This document shows, in pieces, positions 1-13,350 of a stretch of 64,000 nt of DNA. The notes under the pieces were generated by a model that was not told the DNA's origin, did not search any database, and worked only from the letters and a program-made list of their open reading frames with translations. Source of the stretch: Clusia tigrina. Lineage: Eukaryota > Arthropoda > Insecta > Diptera > Clusiidae. Numbering within the stretch: the stretch's first letter is position 1; each line of letters opens with the position of its first letter. A program made the translations under genes and the position numbers. Location: NCBI GenBank assembly GCA_920105625.2, contig CAKKTE020000070.1, positions 288,213-352,212 on the forward strand, in the 5' to 3' direction.

Positions 1-3000
1 TTTATGACGCTCCAGTAAAAAGTTACAAGCATTTGTATGTTGGAAACTTTGATAAGTGTAGTACGTACTGTATAGAAGTTAGGGCCATTTGAAGTTTTAT
101 CAGTGTTTTATTTGGGACTCAAGGGTAGCATAGCTTTGAGCGATAGCTTAAATTGACAAGAGGCTCGAGTACTTTATTGTTACAAAATTTCAAGGCTTTA
201 TGATGCTCCAGTAAAAAGTTACAAGCATTTGTATATTGGAAACTTTGATAAGTGTAGGACGTACCGTATAGAAGTTAGGGCCATTTGAAGTTTTATCAGT
301 GTTTGATTTGGGACTCAAGGGTAGCATAGCCTTGAGCGATAGCTTAAATTGACAAGAGGCTCGAGTACTTTATTGTTATAAAATTTCAAGGTTTTATGAC
401 GCTCCAGTAAAAGGTTACAAGCATTTGTATGTTGCAAACTTTGATAGGCGTAGGACGTACCGTATAGAAGTTAGGGCCATTTGAAGTTTTATCAGTGTTT
501 GATTTGGGACTCAAGGGTAGCATAGCTTTGAGCGATCGCTTAAATTGACAAGAGGCTCGAGTACTTTATGGTTACAAAATTTCAAGGTTTTATGACGCTC
601 CAGTAAAAAGTTACAAGCATTTGTATGTTGCAATCTTTGATAGGTGTAGGACGTACCGTATAGAAATTAGGGCCTTTTGAAGTTTTATCAGTGTTTGATT
701 TGGGACTCAAGGGTAGCATAGCTTTGAGCGATAGCTTAAATTGACAAGAAGCTCGTGTACCTTATTGTTACAAAATTTCAAGGTTTTATGACGCTCCCGT
801 AAAAAGTTACAAGCATATGTATGTTGCAAACTTTGATAGGTGTAGGACGTATCGTATAGGAGTTAGGGCCATTTGAAGTTTTATCAGTGTTTGATTTGGG
901 ACTCAAGGGTAGCATAGCTTGAGCGATAGCTTAAATTGACAAGAGGCTCGAGTACTTTATTGTTACAAAATTTCAAAGTTTTATGACGCTCCAATAAAAA
1001 GTTAGAAGCATTTGTATGTTGCAAACTTTGATATGTGTAGGACGTACCGTATAGAAGTTAGGGCCACTTGAAGTTTTATCAGTGTTTGATTTGGGACTCA
1101 AGGGTAGCATAGCTTTGAGCGATAGCTTAAATTGACAAGAGGCTCGAGTACTTTATTGTTACAAAATTTCAAGGTTTTATGACGCTCCAGTAAAAAGTTA
1201 CAAGCATTTGTATGTAGCAAACTTTGATAGGTGTAGGACGTACCGTATAGAAGTTAGGGCCTTTTGAAGTTTTATCAGTGTTTGATTTGGGACTCAAGGG
1301 TAGCATAGCTTTGAGCGATAGCTTAAATTGACAAGAGGCTCGAGTACTTTATTGTTACAAAATTTCAACGTTTTATGACGCTCCAGTAAAAAGTTACAAG
1401 CATTTGTATGTTGCAAACTTTGATGGGTGTAGGACGTACCGTATAGAAGTTAGGGCCATTTGAAGTTTTATCAGTGTTTGATTTGGGACTCAAGGGTAGC
1501 ATAGCTTTGAGCGATAGCTTAAATTGGCAAGAGGCTCGAATACTTGATTGTTACAAAATTTCAAGGTTTTATGACGCTCCAGTAAAAAGTTACAAGCATT
1601 TGTATGTTGGAAACTTTGATAAGTGTAGTACGTACTGTATAGAAGTTAGGGCCATTTGAAGTTTTATCAGTGTTTTATTTGGGACTCAAGGGTAGCATAG
1701 CTTTGAGCGATAGCTTAAATTGACAAGAGGCTCGAGTACTTTATTGTTACAAAATTTCAAGGCTTTATGACGCTCCAGTAAAAAGTTACAAGCATTTGTA
1801 TATTGGAAACTTTGATAAGTGTAGGACGTACCGTATAGAAGTTAGGGCCATTTGAAGTTTTATCAGTGTTTGATTTGGGACTCAAGGGTAGCATAGCCTT
1901 GAGCGATAGCTTAAATTGACAAGAGGCTCGAGTACTTTATTGTTATAAAATTTCAAGGTTTTATGACGCTCCAGTAAAAGGTTACAAGCATTTGTATGTT
2001 GCAAACTTTGATAGGCGTAGGACGTACCGTATAGAAGTTAGGGCCATTTGAAGTTTTATCAGTGTTTGATTTGGGACTCAAGGGTAGCATAGCTTTGAGC
2101 GATCGCTTAAATTGACAAGAGGCTCGAGTACTTTATGGTTACAAAATTTCAAGGTTTTATGACGCTCCAGTAAAAAGTTACAAGCATTTGTATGTTGCAA
2201 ACTTTGATAGGTGTAGGACGTACCGTATAGAAATTAGGGCCTTTTGAAGTTTTATCAGTGTTTGATTTGGGACTCAAGGGTAGCATAGCTTTGAGCGATA
2301 GCTTAAATTGACAAGAAGCTCGTGTACCTTATTGTTACAAAATTTCAAGGTTTTATGACGTTCCCGTAAAAAGTTACAAGCATATGTATGTTGCAAACTT
2401 TGATAGGTGTAGGACGTACCGTATAGAAGTTAGGGCCTTTTGAAGTTTTATCAGTGTTTGATTTGGGACTCAAGGGTAGCATAGCTTTGAGCGATAGCTT
2501 AAATTGACAAGAGGCTCGAGTACTTTATTGTTACAAAATTTCAACGTTTTATGACGCTCCAGTAAAAAGTTACAAGCATTTGTATGTTGCAAACTTTGAT
2601 AGGTGTAGGACGTACCGTAAAGAAGTTAGGGCCATTTGAAGTTTTATCAGTGTTTGATTTGGGACTCAAGGGTAGCATAGCTTTGAGCGATAGCTTAAAT
2701 TGGCAAGAGGCTCGAGTACTTGATTGTTACAAAATTTCAAGGTTTTATGACGCTCCAGTAAAAAGTTACAAGCATTTGTATGTTGGAAACTTTGATAAGT
2801 GTAGTACGTACCGTATAGAAGTTAGGGCCATTTGAAGTTTTATCAGTGTTTTATTTGGGACTCAAGGGTAGCATAGCTTTGAGCGATAGCTTAAATTGAC
2901 AAGAGGCTCGAGTACTTTATTGTTACAAAATTTCAAGGTTTTATGACGCTTCAGTAAAAAGTTACAAGCATTTGTATGTTGCAAACTTTGATAGGCGTAG

Positions 3001-5790
3001 GACGTACCGTATAGAAGTTAGGGCCATTTGAAGTTTTATCAGTGTTTGATTTGGGACTCAAGGGTAGCATAGCTTTGAGCGATAGCTTAAATTGACAAGA
3101 GGCTCGAGTACTTTATTGTTACAAAAATTCAAGGTTTTATGACGCTCCAGTAAAAAGTTACAAGCATTTGTATGTTGGAAACTTTGATAAGTGTAGTACG
3201 TACCGTATAGAAGTTAGGGCCATTTGAAGTTTTATCAGTGTTTGATTTGGGACTCAAGGGTAGCATAGCTTTGAGCGATAGCTTAAATTGACAAGAGGGT
3301 CGAGTACTTTATTGTTACAAAATTTCAAGGCTTTATGACGCTCCAGTAAAATTTACAAGCATTTGTATATTGGAAACTTTGATAAGTGTAGGACGTACCG
3401 TATAGAAGTTAGGGCCATTTGAAGTTTTATCAGTGTTTGATTTGTGACTCAAGGGTAGCATAGCTTTGAGCGATAGCTTAAATTGACAAGAGGCTCGAGT
3501 ACTTTATTGTTACAAAATTTCAATGTTTTATGACGCTTCAGTAAAAAGTTACAAGCATTTGTATGTTGCAAAGTTTGATAAGCGTAGGACGTACCTTATA
3601 GAAGTTAGGGCCATTTGAAGTTTTATCAGTGTTTGATTTGGGACTCAAGGGTAGCATAGCTTTGAGCGATAGCTTAAATTGACAAGAGGCTCGAGTACTT
3701 TATTGTTACAAAAATTCAAGGTTTTATGACGCTCCAGTAAAAAGTTACAAGCATTTGTATGTTGCAAACTTTAATAGGTGTTGGACGTACCGTATAGAAG
3801 TTAGGGTCATTTGAAGTTTTATCAGTGTTTGATTTGGGACTCAAGGGTAGCATTGCTTGAGCGATAGCTTAAATTGACAAGAGGCTCGAGCACTGTATTG
3901 TTACAAAATTTCAAGGTTTTATGACGCTCCAGTAAAAAGTTACAAGCATTTGTATGTTGCAAAGTTTGATAGGCGTAGGACGTACCTTATAGAAGTTAGG
4001 GCCATTTGAAGTTTTATCAGTGTTTGATTTGGGACTCAAGGGTAGCATAGCTTTGAGCGATAGCTTAAATTGACAAGAGGCTCGAGTACTTTATTGTTAC
4101 AAAAATTCAAGGTTTTATGACGCTCCAGTAAAAAGTTACAAGCATTTGTATGTTGCAAACTTTGATAGGTGTAGGACGTACCGTATAGAAGTTAGGGCCA
4201 TTTGAAGTTTTATCAGTGTTTGATTTGGGACTCAAGGGTAGCATAGCTTTGAGCGATAGCTTAAATTGGCAAGAGGCTCGAATACTTGATTGTTACAAAA
4301 TTTCAAGGTTTTATGACGCTCCAGTAAAAAGTTACAAGCATTTGTATGTTGGAAACTTTGATAAGTGTAGTACGTACTGTATAGAAGTTAGGGCCATTTG
4401 AAGTTTTATCAGTGTTTTATTTGGGACTCAAGGGTAGCATAGCTTTGAGCGATAGCTTAAATTGACAAGAGGCTCGAGTACTTTATTGTTACAAAATTTC
4501 AAGGCTTTATGATGCTCCAGTAAAAAGTTACAAGCATTTGTATATTGGAAACTTTGATAAGTGTAGGACGTACCGTATAGAAGTTAGGGCCATTTGAAGT
4601 TTTATCAGTGTTTGATTTGGGACTCAAGGGTAGCATAGCCTTGAGCGATAGCTTAAATTGACAAGAGGCTCGAGTACTTTATTGTTATAAAATTTCAAGG
4701 TTTTATGACGCTCCAGTAAAAGGTTACAAGCATTTGTATGTTGCAAACTTTGATAGGCGTAGGACGTACCGTATAGAAGTTAGGGCCATTTGAAGTTTTA
4801 TCAGTGTTTGATTTGGGACTCAAGGGTAGCATAGCTTTGAGCGATCGCTTAATTGACAAGAGGCTCGAGTACTTTATGGTTACAAAATTTCAAGGTTTTA
4901 TGACGCTCCAGTAAAAAGTTACAAGCATTTGTATGTTGCAATCTTTGATAGGTGTAGGACGTACCGTATAGAAATTAGGGCCTTTTGAAGTTTTATCAGT
5001 GTTTGATTTGGGACTCAAGGGTAGCATAGCTTTGAGCGATAGCTTAAATTGACAAGAAGCTCGTGTACCTTATTGTTACAAAATTTCAAGGTTTTATGAC
5101 GTTCCCGTAAAAAGTTACAAGCATATGTATGTTGCAAACTTTGATAGGTGTAGGACGTACCGTATAGAAGTTAGGGCCTTTTGAAGTTTTATCAGTGTTT
5201 GATTTGGGACTCAAGGGTAGCATAGCTTTGAGCGATAGCTTAAATTGACAAGAGGCTCGAGTACTTTATTGTTACAAAATTTCAACGTTTTATGACGCTC
5301 CAGTAAAAAGTTACAAGCATTTGTATGTTGCAAACTTTGATAGGTGTAGGACGTACCGTATAGAAGTTAGGGCCATTTGAAGTTTTATCAGTGTTTGAGT
5401 TGGGACTCAAGGGTAGCATAGCTTTGAGCGATAGCTTAAATTGGCAAGAGGCTCGAGTACTTGATTGTTACTAAATTTCAAGGTTTTATGACGCTCCAGT
5501 AAAAAGTTACAAGCATTTGTATGTTGGAAACTTTGATAAGTGTAGTACGTACCGTATAGAAGTTAGGGCCATTTGAAGTTTTATCAGTGTTTTATTTAGG
5601 ACTCAAGGGTAGCATAGCTTTGAGCGATAGCTTAAATTGACAAGAGGCTCGAGTACTTTATTGTTACAAAATTTCAAGGTTTTATGACGCTTCAGTAAAA
5701 AGTTACAAGCATTTGTATGTTGCAAACTTTGATAGGCGTAGGACGTACCGTATAGAAGTTAGGGCCATTTGAAGTTTTATCAGTGTTTGA
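1..5790 (+). repeat. HOR block, 14-monomer period (about 2742 bp)
   Basis: About 1400-3050 matches 4140-5790 at an offset of 2741-2742 bp. The marker TGGCAAGAG (TGA changed to TGG) with CTTGATTG occurs at 1525, 2701, 4267 and 5442, spaced 6, 8 and 6 monomers, so the block alternates 6+8. A segment starting at 1 is repeated from 1568 and from 4310 with the marker series GTAGTACGTACTG, TTGTATATTGG, TAGCCTTGAG, GATCGCTTAA (one A lost in the 4310 copy) and CTTTATGGTTAC. Copies at 1 and 4310 share GATGCTCC and GCAATCTTTG. Copies at 1568 and 4310 share GACGTTCCCG. The copies are therefore mosaics, not a simple lineage. Confidence 0.85.
1289..1484 (+). repeat. Representative 196-bp monomer (numbering reference)
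   Basis: This copy is close to the majority form. Its landmarks in monomer numbering are: GGGACTCAAGG 1-11; the 7-bp direct repeat ATAGCTT at 17-23 and 30-36, 13 bp apart; AGCT at 19-22 and 32-35; TGACAAGAGG 41-50; the palindrome CTCGAG 51-56; an AT-rich stretch 57-88; GACGCTCC 90-96; AAGTTA-N4-CATTTG at 103-118 and again at 159-174, 56 bp apart; GGACGTACCGTATAG 144-158; TTTTATCAGTG 178-188. It has five CpG sites, at 28, 53, 91, 147 and 152. The length is not a multiple of three, so no reading frame is kept from copy to copy. This copy itself has AACGTTT at about 79-85 where most have AAGGTTT. Confidence 0.95.
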
Positions 5791-6179
5791 TTTGGGACTC
5801 AAGGGTAGCATAGCCTTGAGCGATAGCTTAAATTGACAAGAGGCTCGAGTACTTTATTGTTACAAAATTTCAAGGTTTTATGACGCTCCAGTAAAAGGTT
5901 ACAAGCATTTGTATGTTGCAAACTTTGATAGGCGTAGGACGTACCGTATAGAAGTTAGGGCCATTTGAAGTTTTATCAGTGTTTGATTTGGGACTCAAGG
6001 GTAGCATAGCTTTGAGCGATCGCTTAAATTGACAAGAGGCTCGAGTACTTTATTGTTACAAAATTTCAAGGTTTTTTGACGCTCCAGTAAAAAGTTACAA
6101 GCATTTGTATGTTGCAAACTTTGATAGGTGTAGGACGTACCGTATAGAAATTAGGGCCTTTTGAAGTTTTATCAGTGTT

Positions 6180-9100
6180 TGATTTGGGACTCAAGGGTAG
6201 CATAGCTTTGAGCGATAGCTTAAATTGACAAGAGGCTCGAGTACTTTATTGTTACAAAATTTCAAGGTTTTATGACGCTTCAGTAAAAAGTTACAAACAT
6301 TTGTATGTTGCAAACTTTGATAGGCGTAGGACGTACCGTATAGAAGTTAGGGAAATTTTAAGTTTTATCAGTGTTTGATTTGGGACTGAAGGGTAGCATA
6401 GCTTTGAGCGATAGCTTAAATTGAGAAGAGGCTCGAGTACTTTATTGTCACAAAAATTCAAGGTTTTATGACGCTCCAGTAAAAAGTTTCAAGCATTTGT
6501 ATGTTGGAAACTTTGATAAGTGTAGTACGTACTGTATAGAAGTTAGGGCCATTTGAAGTTTTATCAGTGTTTGATTTGGGACTCAAGGGTGGCATAGCTT
6601 TGAGCGATAGCTTAAATTGACAAGAAGCTCGAGTACCTTATTGTTACAAAATTTCAAGTTTTTATGACGCTCCCGTAAAAAGTTACAAGCATTTGTATGG
6701 TGCAAACTTTGATAGGTGTAGGACGTATCGTATAGGAGGTAGGGCCATTTGAAGTTTTATCAGTGTTTGATTTGGGACTCAAGGGTAGCATAGCTTTGAG
6801 CGATAGCTTAAATTGACAAGAGTTCGAGTACTTTATTGTTACAAAATTTCAAGGTTTTATGACGCTCCAGTAAAAGGTTACAAGCATTTGTATGTTGTAA
6901 ACTTTGATAGGCGTAGGACGTACCGTATAGAAGTTAGGGCCATTTGAAGTTTTATCAGTGTTTGATTTGGGAATCAAGGGTAGCATAGCTTTGAGCGATA
7001 GCTTAAATTGACAAGAGGCTCGAGTACTTTATTGTTACAAATTTCAAGGTTTTATGACGCTCCAGTAAAAAGTTACAAGCATTTGTATGTTGCAAACTTT
7101 GATAGGTGTAGGACGTACCGTATAGAAGTTAGGGCCATTTGAAGTTTTATCACTGTTTGATTTGGGACTCAAGGGTAGCATAGCTTTGAGCGATAGCTTA
7201 AATTGACAAGAGGCTCGAGTACTTTATTGTTACAAAATTTCAATGTTTTATGACGCTTCAGTAAAAAGTTACAAGCATTTGTATGTTGCAAAGTTTGATA
7301 GGCGAAGGACGTACCTTATAGAAGTTAGGGCCATTTGAAGTTTTATCAGTATTTGATTTGGGACTCAAGGGTAGCATAGCTTTGAGCGATAGTTTAAATT
7401 GACAAGAGGCTCGAGTACTTTATTGTTACAAAAATTCAAGGTTTTATGACGCTCCAGTAAAAAATTACAAGCATTTGTATGTTGCAAACTTTAATAGGTG
7501 TTGGACGTACCGTATAGAAGTTAGGGTCATTTGAAGTTTTATCAGTGTTTGATTTGGGACTCAAGGGTAGCATTGCTTGAGCGATAGCTTAAATTGACAA
7601 GAGGCTCGAGCACTGTATTGTTACAAAATTTCAAGGTTTTATGACGCTCCAGTAAAAAGTTACAAGCATTTGTATGTTGCAAACTTTGATAGGTGTAGGA
7701 CGTATCGTATAGGAGTTAGGGCCATTTGAAGTTTTATCAGTGTTTGATTTGGGACTCAAGGGTAGCATAGCTTGAGCGATAGCTTAAATTGACAAGAGGC
7801 CCGAGTACTTTATTGTTACAAAATTTCAAGGTTTTATGACGCTCCAGTAAAAAGTTACAAGCATTTGTATGTTGCAAACTTTGATATGTGTAGGACGTAC
7901 CGTATAGCAGTTAGGGTCATTTGAAGTTTTATCAGTGTTTGATTTGGGACTCAAGGGTAGCATAGCTTTTAGCGATAGCTTAAATTGACAAGAGGCTCGA
8001 GTACTTTATTGTTACAAAATTTCAAGGTTTTATGACGCTCCAGTAAAAAGTTACAAGCATTTGTATGTTGCAAACTTTGATAGGTGTAGGACGTACCGTA
8101 TAGAAGTTAGGGCCTTTTGAAGTTTTATCAGTGTTTGATTTGGGACTCAAGGGTAGCATAGCTTTGAGCGATAGCTTAAATTGACAAGAGGCCTGAGTAC
8201 TTTATTGTTACAAAATTTCAACGTTTTATGACGCTCCAGTAAAAAGTTACAAGCATTTGTATGTTGCAAACTTTGATAGGTGTAGGACGTACCGTATAGA
8301 AGTTAGGGCCATTTGAAGTTTTATCAGTGTTTGATTTGTGACTCAAGGGTAGCATAGCTTTGAGCGATAGCTTAAATTGACAAGAGGCTCGAGCACTGTA
8401 TTGTTACAAAATTTCAAGGTTTTATGTCGCTCCAGTAAAAAGTTACAAGCATTTGTATGTTGTAAACTTTGATAAGTGTAGGACGTACCGTATAGAAGTT
8501 AGGGCCATTTGAAGTTTTATCAGTGTTTGATTTGGGACTCAAGGGTAGCATAGCCTTGAGCGATAGCTTAAATTGACAAGAGGCTCGAGTACTTTATTGT
8601 TACAAAATTTCAAGGTTTTATGACGCTTCAGTAAAAAGTTACAAACATTTGTATGTTGCAAACTTTGATAGGCGTAGGACGTACCGTATAGAAGTTAGGG
8701 AAATTTTAAGTTTTATCAGTGTTTGATTTGGGACTCAAGGGTAGCATAGCTTTGAGCAATAGCTTAAATTGACAAGAGGCTCGAGTACTTTATTGTCACA
8801 AAAATTCAAGGTTTTATGACGCTCCAGTAAAAAGTTTCAAGCATTTGTATGTTGGAAACGTTGATAAGTGTAGTACGTACTGTATAGAAGTTAGGGCCAT
8901 TTCAAGTTTTATCAGTGTTTGATTTGGGACTCAAGGGTAGCATAGCTTTGAGCGATAGCTTAAATTGACAAGAAGCTCGAGTACCTTATTGTTACAAAAT
9001 TTCAAGTTTTTATGACGCTCCCGTAAAAAGTTACAAGCATTTGTATGGTGCAAACTTTGATAGGTGTAGGACGTATCGTATAGGAGGTAGGGCCATTTGA

Positions 9101-10210
9101 AGTTTTATCAGTGTTTGATTTGGGACTCAAGGGTAGCATAGCTTTGAGCGATAGCTTAAATTGACAAGAGTTCGAGTACTTTATTGTTACAAAATTTCAA
9201 GGTTTTATGACGCTCCAGTAAAAGGTTACAAGCATTTGTATGTTGTAAACTTTGATAGGCGTAGGACGTACCGTATAGAAGTTAGGGCCATTTGAAGTTT
9301 TATCAGTGTTTGATTTGGGAATCAAGGGTAGCATAGCTTTGAGCGATAGCTTAAATTGACAAGAGGCTCGAGTACTTTATTGTTACAAATTTCAAGGTTT
9401 TATGACGCTCCAGTAAAAAGTTACAAGCATTTGTATGTTGCAAACTTTGATAGGTGTAGGACGTACCGTATAGAAGTTAGGGCCATTTGAAGTTTTATCA
9501 CTGTTTGATTTGGGACTCAAGGGTAGCATAGCTTTGAGCGATAGCTTAAATTGACAAGAAGCTCGTGTACCTTATTGTTACAAAATTTCAACGTTTTATG
9601 ACGCTCCAGTAAAAAGTTACAAGCATTTGTATGTTGCAAACTTTGATAGGTGTAGGACGTACCGTATAGAAGTTAGGGCCATTTGAAGTTTTATCAGTGT
9701 TTGATTTGTGACTCAAGGGTAGCATAGCTTTGAGCGATAGCTTAAATTGACAAGAGGCTCGAGTACTTTATTGTTACAAAATTTCAATGTTTTATGACGC
9801 TTCAGTAAAAAGTTACAAGCATTTGTATGTTGCAAAGTTTGATAGGCGAAGGACGTACCGTATAGAAGTTAGGGCCATTTGAAGTTTTATCAGTGTTTGA
9901 TTTGGGACTCAAGGGTAGCATAGCTTTGAGCGATAGTTTAAATTGACAAGAGGCTCGAGTACTTTATTGTTACAAAAATTCAAGGTTTTATGACGCTCCA
10001 GTAAAAAGTTACAAGCATTTGTATGTTGCAAACTTTAATAGGTGTTGGACGTACCGTATAGAAGTTAGGGTCATTTGAAGTTTTATCAGTGTTTGATTTG
10101 GGACTCAAGGGTAGCATTGCTGGAGCGATAGCTTAAATTGACAAGAGGCTCGAGCACTGTATTGTTACAAAATTTCAAGGTTTTATGACGCTCCAGTAAA
10201 AAGTTACAAG
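6180..10210 (+). repeat. HOR block, 12-monomer period shifting to 13
   Basis: About 6180-7195 matches 8528-9543 at an offset of 2348 bp. Shared private variants are AGGGAAATTTTAAG (6351 and 8699), ATTGTCACAAAAATTC, CAAGAGTTCGAG (2 bases lost), GTTACAAATTTC (1 base lost) and TATCACTGTTTG. After that the second copy has one additional monomer, and about 7195-7670 matches 9740-10210 at an offset near 2545 bp, sharing GGCGAAGGACG. The insertion or loss of exactly one monomer points to unequal exchange in register. The stretch 5790-6180 and the part from 7670 to 8528 hold ordinary monomers of the same family. Confidence 0.82.
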
Positions 10211-10429
10211 CATTTGTATGTTGTAAACTTTGATAGGCGTAGGACGTACCGTATAGAAGTTAGGGCCATTTGAAGTTTTATCAGTGTTTGATTTGGGAAT
10301 CAAGGGTAGCATAGCTTTGAGCGATAGCTTAAATTGACAAGAGGCTCGAGTATTTTATTGTTACAAAATTTCAAGGTTTTATGACGCTCCAGTAAAAAGT
10401 TACAAGCATTTGGTAGTTGCAAACTTTGA

Positions 10430-13350
10430 TATGTGTAGGACGTACCGTATAGAAGTTAGGGTCATTTGAAGTTTTATCAGTGTTTGATTTGGGACTCAAG
10501 GGTAGCATAGCTTTTAGCGATAGCTTAAATTGACAAGAGGCTCGAGTACTTTATTGTTACAAAATTTCAAGGTTTTATGACGCTCCAGTAAAAAGTTACA
10601 AGCATTTGTATGTTGCAAACTTTGATAGGTGTAGGACGTACCGTATAGAAGTTAGGGCCTTTTGAAGTTTTATCAGTGTTTGATTTGGGACTCAAGGGTA
10701 GCATAGCTTTGAGCGATAGCTTAAATTGACAAGAGGCTCGAGTACTTTATTGTTACAAAATTTCAACGTTTTATGACGCTCCAGTAAAAAGTTACAAGCA
10801 TTTGTATGTTGCAAACTTTGATAGGTGTAGGACGTACCGTATAGAAGTTAGGGCCATTTGAAGTTTTATCAGTGTTTGATTTGTGACTCAAGGGTAGCAT
10901 AGCTTTGAGCGATAGCTTAAATTGACAAGAGGCTCGAGCACTGTATTGTTACAAAATTTCAAGGTTTTATGACGCTCCAGTAAAAAGTTACAAGCATTTG
11001 TATGTTGTAAACTTTGATAGGCGTAGGACGTACCGTATAGAAGTTAGGGCCATTTGAAGTTTTATCAGTGTTTGATTTGGGAAACAAGGGTAGCATAGCT
11101 TTGAGCGATAGCTTAAATTGATAAGAGGCTCATGTACTTTATTGTTACAAAATTTCAAGGTTTTATGACGCTCCAGTAAAAAGTTACAAGCATTTGTATG
11201 TTGCAAACTGTGATAGGTGTAGGACGTACCGTATAGAAGTTAGGGCCATTTGAAGTTTTATCAGTGTTTGATTTGGGACTCAAGGGTAGCATAGCTTTTA
11301 GCGATAGCTTAAATTGACAAGAGGCTCGAGTACTTTATTGTTACAAAATTTCAAGGTTTTATGACGCTCCGGTAAAAAGTTACAAGCATTTGTATGTTGC
11401 AAACTTTGATAGGTGTAGGACGTACCGTATAGAAGTTAGGGCCTTTTGAAGTTTTATCAGTGTTTGATTTGGGACTCAAGGGTAGCATAGCTTTGAGCGA
11501 TAGCTTAAATTGACAAGAAGCTCGTGTACCTTATTGGTACAAAATTTCAAGGTTTTATGACGCTCCCGTAAAAAGTTACAAGCATTTGTATGTTGCAAAC
11601 TTTGATAGGTGTAGGACGTATCGTATAGGAGTTAGGGCCATTTGAAGTTTAATCAGTGTTTGATTTGGGACTCAAGGGTAGCATAGCTTGAGCGATAGCT
11701 TAAATTGACAAGAGGCCCGAGTACTTTATTGTTACAAAATTAAAAGGTTTTATGACGCTCCAGTAAAAAGTTACAAGCATTTGTATGTTGCAAACTTTGA
11801 TATGTGTAGGACGTACCGTATAGAAGTTAGGGTCATTTGAAGTTTTATCAGTGTTTGATTTGGGACTCAAGGGTAGCATAGCTTTTAGCGATAGCTTAAA
11901 TTGACAAGAGGCTCGAGTACTTTATTGTTACAAAATTTCAAGGTTTTATGACGCTCCGGTAAAAAGTTACAAGCATTTGTATGTTGCAAACTTTGATAGG
12001 TGTAGGACGTACCGTATAGAAGTTAGGGCCTTTTGAAGTTTTATCAGTGTTTGATTTGGGACTCAAGGGTAGCATAGCTTTGAGCGATAGCTTAAATTGA
12101 CAAGAGGCTCGAGTACTTTATTGTTACAAAATTTCAACGTTTTATGACGCTCCAGTAAAAAGTTACAAGCATTTGTATGTTGCAAACTTTGATAGGTGTA
12201 GGACGTACCGTATAGAAGTTAGGGCCATTTGAAGTTTTATCAGTGTTTGATTTGTGACTCAAGGGTAGCATAGCTTTGAGCGATAGCTTAAATTGACAAG
12301 AGGCTCGAGCACTGTATTGTTACAAAATTTCAAGGTTTTATGACGCTCCAGTAAAAAGTTACAAGCATTTGTATGTTGTAAACTTTGATAGGCGTAGGAC
12401 GTACCGTATAGAAGTTAGGGCCATTTGAAGTTTTATCAGTGTTTGATTTGGGAATCAAGGGTAGCATAGCTTTGAGCGATAGCTTAAATTGACAAGAGGC
12501 TCGAGTACTTTATTGTTACAAAATTTCAAGGTTTTATGACGCTCCAGTAAAAAGTTACAAGCATTTGTATGTTGCAAACTGTGATAGGTGTAGGACGTAC
12601 CGTATAGAAGTTAGGGCCATTTGAAGTTTTATCAGTGTTTGATTTGGGACTCAAGGGTAGCATAGCTTTGAGCGATAGCTTAAATTGACAAGAAGCTCGT
12701 GTACCTTATTGGTACAAAATTTCAAGGTTTTATGACGCTCCCGTAAAAAGTTACAAGCATTTGTATGTTGCAAACTTTGATAGGTGTAGGACGTATCGTA
12801 TAGGAGTTAGGGCCATTTGAAGTTTTATCAGTGTTTGATTTGGGACTCAAGGGTAGCATAGCTTGAGCGATAGCTTAAATTGACAAGAGGCTCGAGTACT
12901 TTATTGTTACAAAATTAAAAGGTTTTATGACGCTCCAGTAAAAAGTTACAAGCATTTGTATGTTGCAAACTTTGATATGTGTAGGACGTACCGTATAGAA
13001 GTTAGGGTCATTTGAAGTTTTATCAGTGTTTGATTTGGGACTCAAGGGTAGCATAGCTTTTAGCGATAGCTTAAATTGACAAGAGGCTCGAGTACTTTAT
13101 TGTTACAAAATTTCAAGGTTTTATGACGCTCCGGTAAAAAGTTACAAGCATTTGTATGTTGCAAACTTTGATAGGTGTAGGACGTACCGTATAGAAGTTA
13201 GGGCCTTTTGAAGTTTTATCAGTGTTTGATTTGGGACTCAAGGGTAGCATAGCTTTGAGCGATAGCTTAAATTGACAAGAGGCTCGAGTACTTTATTGTT
13301 ACAAAATTTCAACGTTTTATGACGCTCCAGTAAAAAGTTACAAGCATTTG
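10430..13350 (+). repeat. Overlapping 7-mer (1371 bp) and 6-mer (1175 bp) HOR block
   Basis: About 10430-11290 matches 11800-12660 at 1371 bp, sharing GATATGTG, GGCCTTTTG, GATTTGTGACTC, GTTGTAAAC and ACTGTGATAGG (GTGAT at 11210 and 12581). About 11460-12175 matches 12635-13350 at 1175 bp, sharing TTATTGGTACAAAA and ACAAAATTAAAAGG (11741 and 12916). The two periods overlap in the same interval, which implies at least two successive duplications of different size. The copies are still nearly identical where they align. Confidence 0.82.

Noticed and set aside
1474..1659. Open frames of 61-83 codons (also at 2584-2835, 4216-4401, 25555-25740, 29665-29850, 32799-32984, 38874-39059, 46527-46712, 48682-48867, 51799-52002, 59455-59640) with similar translations
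   Set aside because: They are the same satellite frame. The usual monomer has TGA at positions 41-43 of this frame, and the open frame appears only where that TGA is TGG, TGC or TCA-type. It ends within one monomer because 196 is not a multiple of three. Similarity between them reflects repeat identity, not protein selection.
10988..11206. 72-codon open frames on the minus strand (also 13729-13947, 24496-24714, 28606-28824, 38206-38424) and a 70-codon one at 40410-40622
   Set aside because: These come from the opposite strand of the same monomer, spanning slightly more than one unit. They are open only where chance changes remove a stop. No start context, domain or codon signature supports a gene.
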